This document shows positions 28,105 to 36,632 of a DNA stretch of 64,000 nucleotides, in pieces. This DNA is from Pseudomonas benzenivorans (GTDB taxonomy: Bacteria; Pseudomonadota; Gammaproteobacteria; Pseudomonadales; Pseudomonadaceae). Position 1 is the first letter of the stretch, and every line of letters begins with the position of its first letter. Both the position numbers and the translations under genes were made by a program. Under the pieces are notes generated by a model. That model was not told the DNA's origin. It saw only the letters and a program-made list of their open reading frames with translations, and ran no database searches. The stretch covers positions 3,844,001-3,908,000 of the forward strand of contig NZ_CP073346.1 in the NCBI RefSeq assembly GCF_024397895.1, written 5' to 3'.

Positions 28105-29073
28105 TTAAGGCTTGCGCGCCACCAATACCGCGCGGGTCGGCGCCGGCAGGCCCTCGACCGTGCGGCCGTGGTCGGCCGGATCAAGGAACTCCGGCAGCGA
28201 CTGGAAGCGCATCCATTCGGTGGCGCGCTGTTCGTCCACCGAGGTCATGCTGACATCGACGCAGCGCACCTCGTCGAAGCCGGCGCGGCGCAGCCACAGT
28301 TCCAGGGCCGGCACCGAGGGCAGGAACCAGACGTTGCGCATCTGCGCGTAACGGTCTTCGGGTACCAGCACCTGCTGGGCGTCGCCTTCCACCACCAGGG
28401 TCTCCAGCACCAGTTCGCCGCCCTTGACCAGGCAGTCCTTGAGATCGAGCAGGTGGTCGATCGGCGAGCGCCGGTGATACAGCACCCCCATGGAGAACAC
28501 CGTGTCGAAGCCCTGCAGCCTGGCGGGCAGCTCCTCGAAGGCCAGCGGCAGGTGCCAGGCCGGAAGGTCGGGCAGGTAGTGCTTCATCGCCAGGAACTGG
28601 CAGAGGAACAGCCAGTTGGGGTCGATGCCCACCACGCTGTCGGCGCCGGCGCCGAGCATGCGCCACATGTAGTAGCCGTTGCCGCAGCCGACATCCAGCA
28701 CGCGCTTGCCGGCGAGGTCGAGGTAGGGGGCGACGCGCTGCCACTTCCAGTCCGAGCGCCATTCGCTGTCGACCTGCACGCCGAACAGCTCGAAGGGTCC
28801 CTTGCGCCAGGGGATCAGCCCTTGCAGGGCATTCTTCAGGGCGGCCCGGGAACGCTCGTCGCAAGGCCCGTCGAAGCTGAAGCGCTGCAGCAGTTCCTGG
28901 TGCTCCACCCTCAGGGCGGGCAGGGCTTCGACGGCGCCGTACCAGCGCTGCAGGTCGCCATGGCCGATCGCCAGTTTGGCATCGATCTGCCCCGGCAGGC
29001 CGGCCGACCAGTCTTGCAGCGGGGTGCCCGCCAGTTTTTGCTGCAGGGCGTCGAGGTCGAGGCGGCTGATCAT
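28105..29073 (-). CDS. cmoB: tRNA U34 carboxymethyltransferase CmoB
   Basis: A 322-residue SAM-superfamily enzyme that transfers a carboxymethyl group from carboxy-SAM to 5-hydroxyuridine 34 of tRNA, forming cmo5U. The nucleotide-binding motif is [31 protein letters not shown] is also diagnostic. The ATG at 29073 overlaps the cmoA stop by four bases and gives the usual 322-residue length. It works directly with CmoA, which makes the cofactor. Confidence 0.97.
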   Translation of the reverse strand: MISRLDLDALQQKLAGTPLQDWSAGLPGQIDAKLAIGHGDLQRWYGAVEALPALRVEHQELLQRFSFDGPCDERSRAALKNALQGLIPWRKGPFELFGVQVDSEWRSDWKWQRVAPYLDLAGKRVLDVGCGNGYYMWRMLGAGADSVVGIDPNWLFLCQFLAMKHYLPDLPAWHLPLAFEELPARLQGFDTVFSMGVLYHRRSPIDHLLDLKDCLVKGGELVLETLVVEGDAQQVLVPEDRYAQMRNVWFLPSVPALELWLRRAGFDEVRCVDVSMTSVDEQRATEWMRFQSLPEFLDPADHGRTVEGLPAPTRAVLVARKP

Positions 29074-29813
29074 GGCAGGGCGATCATCGAGGCGAAGTTC
29101 AGGCACTGGAACCAGGGCACCACGCGACTGAACCCGGCGGCCAGCAGGCGCTCGCGGTGCTGCTCGAGGCTGTCGGGGAGCATGACCTTTTCGATGGCGC
29201 TGCGTTTCTGGGCGATTTCCAGCTCGCTGTAGCCGTTGGCACGTTTGAAGCCGATATGCAGGTCACCCAGCAGCTCGTGTTGTTGCTCATCCTCGAAGCG
29301 CAGCTTCTCGGAGAGGATCAGCGCGCCACCGGGCAGCAGGGCCTGGCGGATGCGGCCGAGCAAGGCCAGGCGCTGTTCAGGCTGGATGAACTGCAGGGTG
29401 AAGTTCAGGGCGACCAGCGAGGCCGGCTGGAACTCCAGGGCCAGGATGTCGGCCTCGATCACCTCCACCGGCAGTAGCTCCTGGAACATGGCGTCCTGGG
29501 CATGCAGGTACTCGCGGCAGCGCTCGGCCATGGCGCTGGAATTGTCCACCGCGACCACCCGGCAATCGGCGATCTGCACGTGGCGGCGCAGGGCCTGGGT
29601 CACCGCGCCGAGGGAGGCGCCCAGGTCGTACAGCACGCTGTGGGGCTGGGCGAACTGGCCAGCCAGCACGCCGATGTTCTCGACTATGGTCGGATAACCC
29701 GGCACCGAGCGCTTGATCATGTCAGGGAACACCCTTACCACATCCTCGTTGAAGACGAAGTCCGGCACCTGGGCCAGGGGTTGGGCGAAGAGACGGTCGG
29801 GGGGCTGGCGCAC
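29070..29813 (-). CDS. cmoA: carboxy-S-adenosyl-L-methionine synthase CmoA
   Basis: A 247-residue enzyme that makes carboxy-SAM from SAM and prephenate. The signature [16 protein letters not shown] and the SAM-binding [14 protein letters not shown] are present. It starts with GTG at 29813, an unusual start, though the N-terminus (RQPPDRLFA) aligns with the family. It is coupled to cmoB by a four-base overlap. Confidence 0.96.
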   Translation of the reverse strand: MRQPPDRLFAQPLAQVPDFVFNEDVVRVFPDMIKRSVPGYPTIVENIGVLAGQFAQPHSVLYDLGASLGAVTQALRRHVQIADCRVVAVDNSSAMAERCREYLHAQDAMFQELLPVEVIEADILALEFQPASLVALNFTLQFIQPEQRLALLGRIRQALLPGGALILSEKLRFEDEQQHELLGDLHIGFKRANGYSELEIAQKRSAIEKVMLPDSLEQHRERLLAAGFSRVVPWFQCLNFASMIALP

Positions 29814-30145
29814 GGTGATTCCAAGGCAGGAGGGACGGGCGGCATTTTACCCAAGACCGGGGTCATGACCAAAGCCTGGGTAACGGCGCAGAGAAGAAGG
29901 TCGAGCGCGTTCATTGTTATTAGACGCTGACCGATAAGACTTTAGTCCTATATGCGTTAAGACCAATGGTCATATCTGGCCGGGAAATTGGTCTAGGCTG
30001 GTTGCGTTAAGGGCTCAGGCCCCTGCAACACTTCCACCAAGGAAAGGCGCACGCGATCCCTTCTTCCTGCTACAGGGCGATGATTTCGCCTGCGCCAAGG
30101 TTCGCCGTAATAGAACAAGATCATCTCTATCAGGAGGGTCAAACG
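29814..30145. other. divergent region between cmoA and the cytochrome gene
   Basis: This 332-base stretch has no supported gene. It is less GC-rich in the middle (about 29910-30000) and contains GACCAATGGTC at 29961-29971, an 11-base palindrome, and a partner ATTGGTC at 29987-29993 forming a wider inverted repeat with GACCAAT. These may be operator sites for the cytochrome/flavoprotein pair. Confidence 0.6.
29961..29993. promoter_or_regulatory. inverted repeats upstream of cytochrome/flavoprotein operon
   Basis: GACCAATGGTC is a perfect palindrome around a central A, and GACCAAT recurs as its complement ATTGGTC 19 bases further on. The arrangement suggests two binding sites or one extended operator. 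The binding protein is unknown. Confidence 0.35.
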
Positions 30146-30487
30146 GTGAAACACTTAGGCACCCCCTTATTGGCTATCAGCCTGCTCGCCGCCGGCAGCG
30201 TCTCCACGCTGGCCGCCGAACCCACCGAACCAGCGGCCGGACCTCCGGCGGGACGGCTGCTGGCGACCCAGTGTTTTCAGTGCCATGGCACCAATGGTGA
30301 GTCGCAAAGCGAGATCGGCAGCATCGATGACCAAGGTGCAGACGATCTCCTCGAAGAGCTGTTGGAGATGAAAGCGTCGGACGAAGTCACCGTGATGAAC
30401 CAGCAAGCGAAGGCCTACAGCGACGAAGAGCTGCGCCTGATCGCCGACTATCTGGGGCGCACGGGGGGCGATCGCGACGACGACTAA
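30146..30487 (+). CDS. periplasmic monohaem cytochrome c (FccA-like)
   Basis: A 113-residue class I cytochrome c. A signal peptide ends near STLAAEP. The haem motif is C43-F-Q-C46-H47, and M84 in TVMNQQAKAYSDEELRLIADYL is the likely axial ligand; this C-terminal pattern resembles the cytochrome subunit of flavocytochrome c sulfide dehydrogenase. The GTG at 30146 is chosen for AGGAGGG seven bases upstream; a longer frame from 30080 would spoil the signal sequence. It lies 26 bases before the flavoprotein gene and is presumably its electron acceptor. Confidence 0.85.
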   Translation: MKHLGTPLLAISLLAAGSVSTLAAEPTEPAAGPPAGRLLATQCFQCHGTNGESQSEIGSIDDQGADDLLEELLEMKASDEVTVMNQQAKAYSDEELRLIADYLGRTGGDRDDD

Positions 30488-30513
30488 GCCAACCCCGCAC
30501 TGGAGGACAAGTC

Positions 30514-31776
30514 ATGAATAACTTGAACCGTCGTAGATTCATACAGGTCTGCGGGGTTGGGGTCGCACTCGCCGCGTTGCCTTATTCCCTGCAAGCTGCC
30601 ACGGGCGCTCGAGTCGTTGTGCTCGGAGGCGGTTTCGCCGGCGCCACGGCCGCCAAGTACCTTCGTCTGTTCGGCCATGACCTAAACGTGACCCTGGTCG
30701 ATCCGGCGGCGGCCCACGTGTCCTGTGTCGGCAGCAATCTGGTGCTGACCGGCGAAAGCGCGTTGGCAGAGCTGACCAATCCGTTGAGCGTCTTGCGCGA
30801 TCGCTATGGCGTGGAACTGCTGGCCGATAGCGCCGTACGGGTCGACCCGTCGACCAATACAGTCCACCTGGCCAGCGGCGCGAGCCTGGAGTACGAGCAT
30901 GTGATTCTGGCCCCGGGCATCGATTTCGATGCTGTGCAGGGGCACGACTTCCAGGCCATGCCCCACGCCTGGATTGCCGGCGAGCAGACGCTGCTGTTGC
31001 GCGATCAGTTGCTGGCCATGCCGGCAGGTGGCACTTTCGTCATCGCCATTCCCAATACGCCGTTCCGCGCCCATACCGCGCCCTATGAGCGGGCCACGGT
31101 GGTGGCCGACTTCTTCCGGCGCGAACGCCCAGGCTCGAAGATTCTCATCCTCGACGCCAATCCAGGTATCGCCGGCATGCGGCGCACCTTCACGACGGCG
31201 TTCGAGGGGGTCTACCGGGATATCGTCGAGTACGTGCCGAACGTTACGGTGAACGCCGCAGACGCGCTGAACATGCGCTTGGATATCAGCCGCGATGGCC
31301 TGGCGGACTCGGTCACGGCCGAGGTGATCAACCTGATTCCGGCGCAGAAGGCCGGAAAACTGGCGTTCGACAGCGGGCTGGTGCCCGATGGCAGCCGGTT
31401 CGCCCCGGTCAATCCGCTGAACTACGCCAGTACCCTGGTGCCCGCGGCGAATGTACATGTGCTGGGAGACTCGCAGTCCACCGGCCAGGCCAAGTCCGGG
31501 CACATGGCCAACGCCCAGGCCAAGGTGTGCGTGGATGCGATCCTGCGTGATCTGGCCGGCCTGGAACCGGACCCGGCGCCCAAGACCACCGCGGCAGCGT
31601 TCCCACCCATCACCCGCAAGACTGCGAGCTGGACCACGGTGACCTACTCCTTCGATCCGGTGACCATGACTATGGTGTCAACCTCGTCGGCCGAGGCGCC
31701 AGAGCCGACTGACGATGTGCGCGAGGAAGAAGGGCCGGGCTGGCTGCGGAACCTGCAGCGCGACAGTTTCGCCTAG
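30514..31776 (+). CDS. FccB-like flavoprotein lacking the redox cysteines
   Basis: A 420-residue FAD-dependent oxidoreductase of the sulfide dehydrogenase flavocytochrome c family. The N-terminus RRRFIQVCGVGVALAALP looks like a Tat signal, and ARVVVLGGGFAGATAAKYLR is the FAD site. Later family blocks are conserved: PHAWIAGEQT, PYERA, INLIPAQKAGKLA and GQAKSGHMANAQAKV. However, the two cysteines that form the redox disulfide in Allochromatium FccB are replaced, by A186 (FRAHTAPYER) and T377 (TTVTYSF). Only C71, in HVSCVGSN, is kept. Sulfide oxidation by the normal mechanism is therefore doubtful and the substrate is open. It is paired with a cytochrome c. Confidence 0.85.
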   Translation: MNNLNRRRFIQVCGVGVALAALPYSLQAATGARVVVLGGGFAGATAAKYLRLFGHDLNVTLVDPAAAHVSCVGSNLVLTGESALAELTNPLSVLRDRYGVELLADSAVRVDPSTNTVHLASGASLEYEHVILAPGIDFDAVQGHDFQAMPHAWIAGEQTLLLRDQLLAMPAGGTFVIAIPNTPFRAHTAPYERATVVADFFRRERPGSKILILDANPGIAGMRRTFTTAFEGVYRDIVEYVPNVTVNAADALNMRLDISRDGLADSVTAEVINLIPAQKAGKLAFDSGLVPDGSRFAPVNPLNYASTLVPAANVHVLGDSQSTGQAKSGHMANAQAKVCVDAILRDLAGLEPDPAPKTTAAAFPPITRKTASWTTVTYSFDPVTMTMVSTSSAEAPEPTDDVREEEGPGWLRNLQRDSFA

Positions 31777-31785
31777 TCGCGAGGC

Positions 31786-31821
31786 CGAGGCGGGGCCGGT
31801 TTGAGCGCCGATCCCGCCTCG
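31786..31821. terminator. inverted repeat between convergent genes, possible terminator
   Basis: CGAGGCGGG (31786-31794) pairs with CCCGCCTCG (31813-31821) just after the flavoprotein stop and before the convergent lipoprotein gene. No T run follows, so termination is only a possibility. Confidence 0.4.
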
Positions 31822-31832
31822 CCAGAACCAGC

Positions 31833-32408
31833 TCATTTCAGGAACTGGTCGGACAGAAATTCGCCGGCTCCCTGCAAGGGGCCCAGCGGATTACGCCTGA
31901 CTTCCAGGTGGCGGATATTCGGCTCGCCGTTGCTGACCTTGTGCACCAGTTTGTCGTCGACCATCACGAACACCGCGCGGAAGGTCCAGCCTTGATGCTC
32001 GCGCCGTTTGCGGAAGTTGAACGCGTCGGCCCAGAAGTTGCCGACCCGCTGGGTATCGGTCTTGTTGAACTCGAAGGCATAACCAATGCAGCGGTCCTTG
32101 GCCTCCAGGCACTCCAGCAGACCTTCGGGGAGGTACTCGATGGGAATGTTCGGCTGCACGAACATCAATCGCACATCGATGAACGAGAGCATCTTGCCGT
32201 TGCCCTCGGCCAGCGGATCGAAACCCAGTGAGAACAGCTCCGAGCGACTGGTTCGCCCGGGTAGCGCCTGCGCATAGCGTATTTCCGCATCCAGGTAATC
32301 GTCGAACGGCGATTGTGCTTCGACGCGTTCGCTAGGTAACAGGCTGCTGCAACCGCTCAGATAGATCAGGCTCACGATCACTACAACTTCACGCCAGTCG
32401 ACTCTCAT
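31833..32408 (-). CDS. hypothetical lipoprotein
   Basis: A 191-residue protein with a short signal sequence and a lipobox ending YLSGC, so it is probably lipid-anchored. No domain is recognised. The mature part is mixed alpha/beta, with LECLEAKDRCIGYAFEF and two tryptophans in a region resembling a small globular fold. It is convergent with the flavoprotein gene and separate from the inhibitor gene behind it. Function is unknown. Confidence 0.7.
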   Translation of the reverse strand: MRVDWREVVVIVSLIYLSGCSSLLPSERVEAQSPFDDYLDAEIRYAQALPGRTSRSELFSLGFDPLAEGNGKMLSFIDVRLMFVQPNIPIEYLPEGLLECLEAKDRCIGYAFEFNKTDTQRVGNFWADAFNFRKRREHQGWTFRAVFVMVDDKLVHKVSNGEPNIRHLEVRRNPLGPLQGAGEFLSDQFLK

Positions 32409-32638
32409 GTCGTCTTCCCCCAGAAGTTAGATCCGTTCTATTCCCTATAGTCGATCCGGGCGCACTTCGCCCCTTTTTCTCATGCGCGGACGCGGCGGGC
32501 CGCTAGGTGCGCCTGCCGGCTTCTGGGAGGATGGGGTTGCTGCTCAACACCTCTAAAGCGGGGGGTTGAGGAGGGGCTTGAGTGGTGCCGTAAGCGAACG
32601 CCTGTGCGCCGCCCGTCGAGAAAAAATCCGACGAAAAC

Positions 32639-33031
32639 TCACTCGACCCGAATCGGGCAATCGAAGGTTTTCGCCGGCGCAACCTCGACTTCCCAGGGAC
32701 GTTGGTAGGTCAGCAGCAGGTGACCTTCACCCGGCTGCTTGGCGTTGAACAGCCAGGTCGACTGTCCGGCGCTGCCGACCAGGCCGGCATCCTCCGGGTT
32801 GCTGTAGACCTCCGGTCCCAGGCTGCTGAGCACGCGCTCGGCGCCGTCGCGAATCACCCAACGGAACCCCGTGGTCGGGTTGCTCGGCAGGATCAGCACC
32901 AGCTGTTGGCCGCTGTGCAGTTGCAGCGGGCACTGGTTCTGTTTCTGCACGGTGAGGCTACTCGGTTTATGGGCGCAGGCCGTCAGCAGGGCCAGGCCGA
33001 TCGGCAACAGCAGGCGATGGGCGTTGAGCAT
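32639..33031 (-). CDS. icp: chagasin-like inhibitor of cysteine peptidases (I42)
   Basis: A 130-residue secreted or lipid-anchored protein with a signal peptide and a lipobox-like LLTAC. The inhibitory loop NPTTGFRW is diagnostic for the chagasin/ICP family, and the later loop QRPWE also fits. These proteins inhibit papain-family cysteine proteases and in bacteria probably act in the periplasm. It lies 111 bases downstream of the AsrA protease gene on the same strand, the same neighbour as in P. aeruginosa, though the 3' end of asrA may terminate first. Confidence 0.9.
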   Translation of the reverse strand: MLNAHRLLLPIGLALLTACAHKPSSLTVQKQNQCPLQLHSGQQLVLILPSNPTTGFRWVIRDGAERVLSSLGPEVYSNPEDAGLVGSAGQSTWLFNAKQPGEGHLLLTYQRPWEVEVAPAKTFDCPIRVE

Positions 33032-33142
33032 GGCGGGACTCCGGAAGGGCGGAAAACGCCTGTCAGCATAGCCGCTGAGCGGTCGCTGGCGGAACCTGCA
33101 GCGGGCCGAAGCTTCAGCGCCGGCCCGCTGCGAGGCGTCTAT

Positions 33143-35536
33143 TCAGTCGAACAGCACCTTGGTCACGTCGGCGAAGCGCTTGGCGAAGTGCACGGTCATC
33201 CCTTCCTTGAGGTAGTCGGGCAGCTCCTCGTAGGAGCCGCGGTTGGCGTCGGGCAGGATCAGCTCGAAGAGCTTCTGCCGGCGGGCGGCTATCACCTTCT
33301 CGCGCACGCCGCCGATCGCCAGCACCTGACCGGTGAGGGTCAGCTCGCCGGTCATCGCCACGCCTGTCTTCGGCGCCTGGTTGCGCGCCAGCGACAGCAA
33401 GGCGCTGGCCATGGTCACGCCGGCGCTCGGGCCGTCCTTGGGGGTGGCGCCCTCCGGCACATGCAGGTGGACGAAGGCCTCGTCGAAGAAGCCTGGCTGG
33501 CCGCCGAACTTCTTCAGCTGCGCGCTGATGTAGCTGTGGGCGATCTCCGCCGATTCCTTCATCACCGCGCCGAGCTGGCCGGTGAGCTTGAAGCCGCGGC
33601 CGAGGGTATGGATGCGCGTCGCCTCGATCGGCAAGGTCGCACCGCCCATGCTGGTCCAGGCCAGGCCGGTGATCACGCCGACGCCGGACAGCAGCTGTTC
33701 GCTGCGGAACACCGGCATGCCCAGGTAGCCCTCCAGGTCCTTGGCGCCGATCTTCACCTTGCTGCCGGGGTCGTCGAGCAACTTGACCACCGCCTTGCGT
33801 ACCAGCTTGCCGAGCTGCTTTTCCAGTTGGCGTACCCCCGCCTCGCGGGCGTAGCCCTCGATCAGCGCCCTGAGCGCGGCGTCGCTGATGCTCAGGTGCT
33901 TCTTCGCCACCCCGGCCTTGGCCAATTGCTTGGGCCACAGGTGGCGCTTGGCGATGGCCAGCTTCTCCTCGGTGATGTAGCCGGACAGGCGGATCACCTC
34001 CATGCGGTCGAGCAACGGGCCGGGAATGGAATCCAGGGTGTTGGCGGTGCAGACGAACAGCACCTTGGACAGGTCCAGGCGCAGGTCCAGGTAGTGGTCG
34101 AGGAACTCGACGTTCTGCTCCGGATCGAGGGTCTCCAGCAGGGCCGAGGCCGGGTCGCCCTGAAAACTGGCGCCGAGCTTGTCGATCTCGTCGAGCATGA
34201 TCACCGGGTTCATCACCTCGACTTCCTTCAGCGCCTGCACCAGCTTGCCGGGCAGGGCGCCGATGTAAGTGCGGCGATGGCCCTTGATCTCCGCCTCGTC
34301 GCGCATGCCGCCGACGCTGAAGCGGTAGAAGGGCCGACCGAGGGACTCGGCGATGGATTTGCCGATGCTGGTCTTGCCGACGCCCGGCGGGCCGACGAGC
34401 AGCACGATGCTGCCGGCGATCTCGCCCTTGAAGGCGCCGACCGCGAGAAACTCGGTGATCCGCGCCTTGATGTCGTCCATGCCGGCGTGATGGGCATCGA
34501 GCACCTGGCGGGCGTGCTTGAGGTCCAGCTTGTCCTTGCCGTAGACGCCCCAGGGCAGGGCGGTAGCCCAGTCCAGGTAGTTGCGCGTCACCGCGTATTC
34601 CGGCGAGCCGGTTTCGAGGATCGACAGCTTGTTCAGTTCCTCGTCGATGCGCTTGCGCGCCTGCTCGGGCAGGGTCTTGCCCTCCAGGCGCTGCTGGAAC
34701 TGCTCGAGGTCGGCGCTGCGGTCGTCCTTGCTCAGGCCCAGCTCCTGCTGAATGATCTTCAGCTGTTCCTTGAGGAAGAACTCGCGCTGGCGCTCGCCGA
34801 TCTTGCGATTGACCTCCGCCGACAGTTCCTTCTGCAGGCGGCCAACTTCGACCTCCTTGCGCAGCAGCGGCAGCACCTTCTCCATGCGCTTGAGCATGGG
34901 TACGGTGTCCAGCACTTCCTGCAGCTCGGCGCCCGGGGCGCTGGTCAGGGCCGCGGCGAAGTCGGTCAGGGGCGAAGGGTCGTTGGGGCTGAAGCGGTTC
35001 AGGTAGTTCTTCAGCTCTTCGCTGTACAGCGGGTTGAGCGGCAACAGCTCCTTGATCGCGTTGATCAGGGCCATGCCGTAGGCCTTCACCTCGTCGCGCG
35101 GGTCGAGCGGGCTCTTCGGGTACTCGACTTCCGCCAGGTAGGGCGGCTTGCGGCTGAGCCAGCCGCGGATGCGCACCCGGGTCAGGCCCTGGGCGACGAA
35201 CTGCAGCTTGCCGCCTTCCTCCGCGGCGTGGTGCACACGCACCAGGGTGCCGTGCTCCGGCAGGTTGTCGGGGTCGAAGGCGCTGGCCTCGCCGGGCGGG
35301 CTGTCCAGGTAGAACAGCGCCAGGCACTTGTGCGCCGTGTTCGACACCCGCTCCAGGGTCTTGCCCCAGGGCTGCGGATTGACGATCACCGGCAGTATCT
35401 GCGCCGGGAACAGCGGGCGGTTGTGGATCGGGATCACGTACAGCTTGTCGGGCAGCTGCTGGTCGGGCAGCGCCAGGCTGTGGCCGGGTTGAGCGGCCGG
35501 TTCGGCGACGACTTCGATATCTTCGGGTTCGTTCAT
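33143..35536 (-). CDS. asrA: Lon-type ATP-dependent protease AsrA
   Basis: A 797-residue Lon protease paralogue. It has an N-terminal substrate domain (about 30-240), an AAA+ module with Walker A GPPGVGKT near residue 381 and Walker B LDEIDKLG, and a protease domain with the catalytic Ser in KDGPSAGVTMA (about 702) and Lys in GGVREKVIAARR. AsrA in P. aeruginosa raises tolerance to aminoglycosides and heat. The ATG at 35536 gives MNEPEDIE; an upstream frame would read through a heat-shock-like promoter. The full-length Lon gene would be elsewhere. Confidence 0.94.
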   Translation of the reverse strand: MNEPEDIEVVAEPAAQPGHSLALPDQQLPDKLYVIPIHNRPLFPAQILPVIVNPQPWGKTLERVSNTAHKCLALFYLDSPPGEASAFDPDNLPEHGTLVRVHHAAEEGGKLQFVAQGLTRVRIRGWLSRKPPYLAEVEYPKSPLDPRDEVKAYGMALINAIKELLPLNPLYSEELKNYLNRFSPNDPSPLTDFAAALTSAPGAELQEVLDTVPMLKRMEKVLPLLRKEVEVGRLQKELSAEVNRKIGERQREFFLKEQLKIIQQELGLSKDDRSADLEQFQQRLEGKTLPEQARKRIDEELNKLSILETGSPEYAVTRNYLDWATALPWGVYGKDKLDLKHARQVLDAHHAGMDDIKARITEFLAVGAFKGEIAGSIVLLVGPPGVGKTSIGKSIAESLGRPFYRFSVGGMRDEAEIKGHRRTYIGALPGKLVQALKEVEVMNPVIMLDEIDKLGASFQGDPASALLETLDPEQNVEFLDHYLDLRLDLSKVLFVCTANTLDSIPGPLLDRMEVIRLSGYITEEKLAIAKRHLWPKQLAKAGVAKKHLSISDAALRALIEGYAREAGVRQLEKQLGKLVRKAVVKLLDDPGSKVKIGAKDLEGYLGMPVFRSEQLLSGVGVITGLAWTSMGGATLPIEATRIHTLGRGFKLTGQLGAVMKESAEIAHSYISAQLKKFGGQPGFFDEAFVHLHVPEGATPKDGPSAGVTMASALLSLARNQAPKTGVAMTGELTLTGQVLAIGGVREKVIAARRQKLFELILPDANRGSYEELPDYLKEGMTVHFAKRFADVTKVLFD

Positions 35537-35567
35537 GCTGCACCTGCTGTTGCACGTTGAATGCAAC

Positions 35568-35593
35568 ATGGGGCGGAGCGCGGGTTTTTTCAA
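35568..35593 (-). promoter_or_regulatory. sigma-32-type heat-shock promoter of asrA
   Basis: On the minus strand TTGAAA (35593-35588) is followed after 14 bases by CCCCAT (35573-35568), then GTT. This fits the sigma-32 consensus CTTGAAA-N11/15-CCCCATNT. The -10 lies about 32 bases before the asrA ATG, so the leader would be short. Confidence 0.75.
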
Positions 35594-35654
35594 TCGGCAC
35601 GTGGCCAGTTGCAGTTGCCGGGGCAGAGCTGCCGACCAGCGCGCTCCCGGGTGC

Positions 35655-36365
35655 TTAGGTCGCGGAGGTCGAACCGGGCACCGGCAGGCCTTGCCAGCGC
35701 TGCTCGATCAGCGGCGTCAGCAGGGCGAAGCAGTCGAGTGGCGTCATCCGCGGTTGTGCGGCCTCGATCAGGTCCTGCTGCAGACGCCGCAGCAGGCCGG
35801 GCATCGGTTCGTATGGGTGCGTGATGGCAAGCCGCCGACAGAGCTCGCGCAGCTGTGCCTGCAGGCCTGCGGGGCAGCGTTCGTAGTTGGCCGCGCGAAC
35901 GGCCAGGCCGCGCAGGCGGGCGAGATCCTCGAGTGCCCGGCAGGACTGGCCGAGGCCTTGCAGCTGCGGATCGTGGCGCAGGTTCAGGCGCACCTCGAGC
36001 TGCTCGATGACCGTCAGCAGTGCCTCGATTACCTGGCAGTGGGCGGCAAAGTCGGCGGGCTTGCGGCGCAGTTGCGGCCACTGCTGCTGCAGGGCTGGCA
36101 ACTGCAGGCTGGGTCCCGGCCAGTTCAGCCAGAGCTGGTCGAGCTGGCGGGCCAGGGCCCGGCGTTGGCAGCTGCTGGCCAGGTCCTGCTGGGCGCCGAG
36201 ACCGCGGTGTTTCTGCAGGGCCCGCAGCAGCGCCAGGCTGCGCTGCAGGGTGGCGCTTTCCAGCTCGGCCAGGGTCTGCCGGTGGCGGCGCTTGGCACGC
36301 CCCGTCAGCCATTGGCCGAGGAAAGTCAGCGTGAGCGCCAGGGCTAGGATGATCTGCGGTTCCAT
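35655..36365 (-). CDS. NIT-like (nitrate/nitrite-sensing-type) domain protein
   Basis: A 236-residue protein with one N-terminal hydrophobic segment followed by a helical domain. The element LRALQKHRGLGAQQDL resembles the RGLS box of NIT sensor domains, with the last serine replaced by glycine. It is a shorter, more diverged relative of the 283-residue protein at 40223-41074. No output domain is attached. It lies downstream of the pruR divergent region and is on the asrA strand, with about 118 bases to the asrA start. Function unknown; ligand binding is inferred from the family only. Confidence 0.65.
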   Translation of the reverse strand: MEPQIILALALTLTFLGQWLTGRAKRRHRQTLAELESATLQRSLALLRALQKHRGLGAQQDLASSCQRRALARQLDQLWLNWPGPSLQLPALQQQWPQLRRKPADFAAHCQVIEALLTVIEQLEVRLNLRHDPQLQGLGQSCRALEDLARLRGLAVRAANYERCPAGLQAQLRELCRRLAITHPYEPMPGLLRRLQQDLIEAAQPRMTPLDCFALLTPLIEQRWQGLPVPGSTSAT

Positions 36366-36632
36366 GGGCGACCTCGAAGCGGCGTAGTGGGCCTGAGGTG
36401 GTGCCTGGAGCAACTTCCCTGCCAGATGCCGTGCAACCGCTCTGGCACAAGCGTCGGCGTGCTGCATGAGAGAACTGAGCGCACCAAGCCTGTGCGTTCC
36501 ATGGGCACCCCGGTTGTTTTGCTGCAAATCAGTGCGGCGGCCAGTAGCCAGTGGCCTGCGGTCGGCGTGGGCAGACGGCGAGCCTCGCAACTGGGTAGAA
36601 TTGCGGGTTTAACATCGCGGATTGCCGTCGCA

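Noticed and set aside
32702..35560. Long open frame (about 950 codons) antisense to asrA and icp
   Set aside because: Opposite strand encodes a complete Lon-type protease; the antisense translation shows only biased composition.
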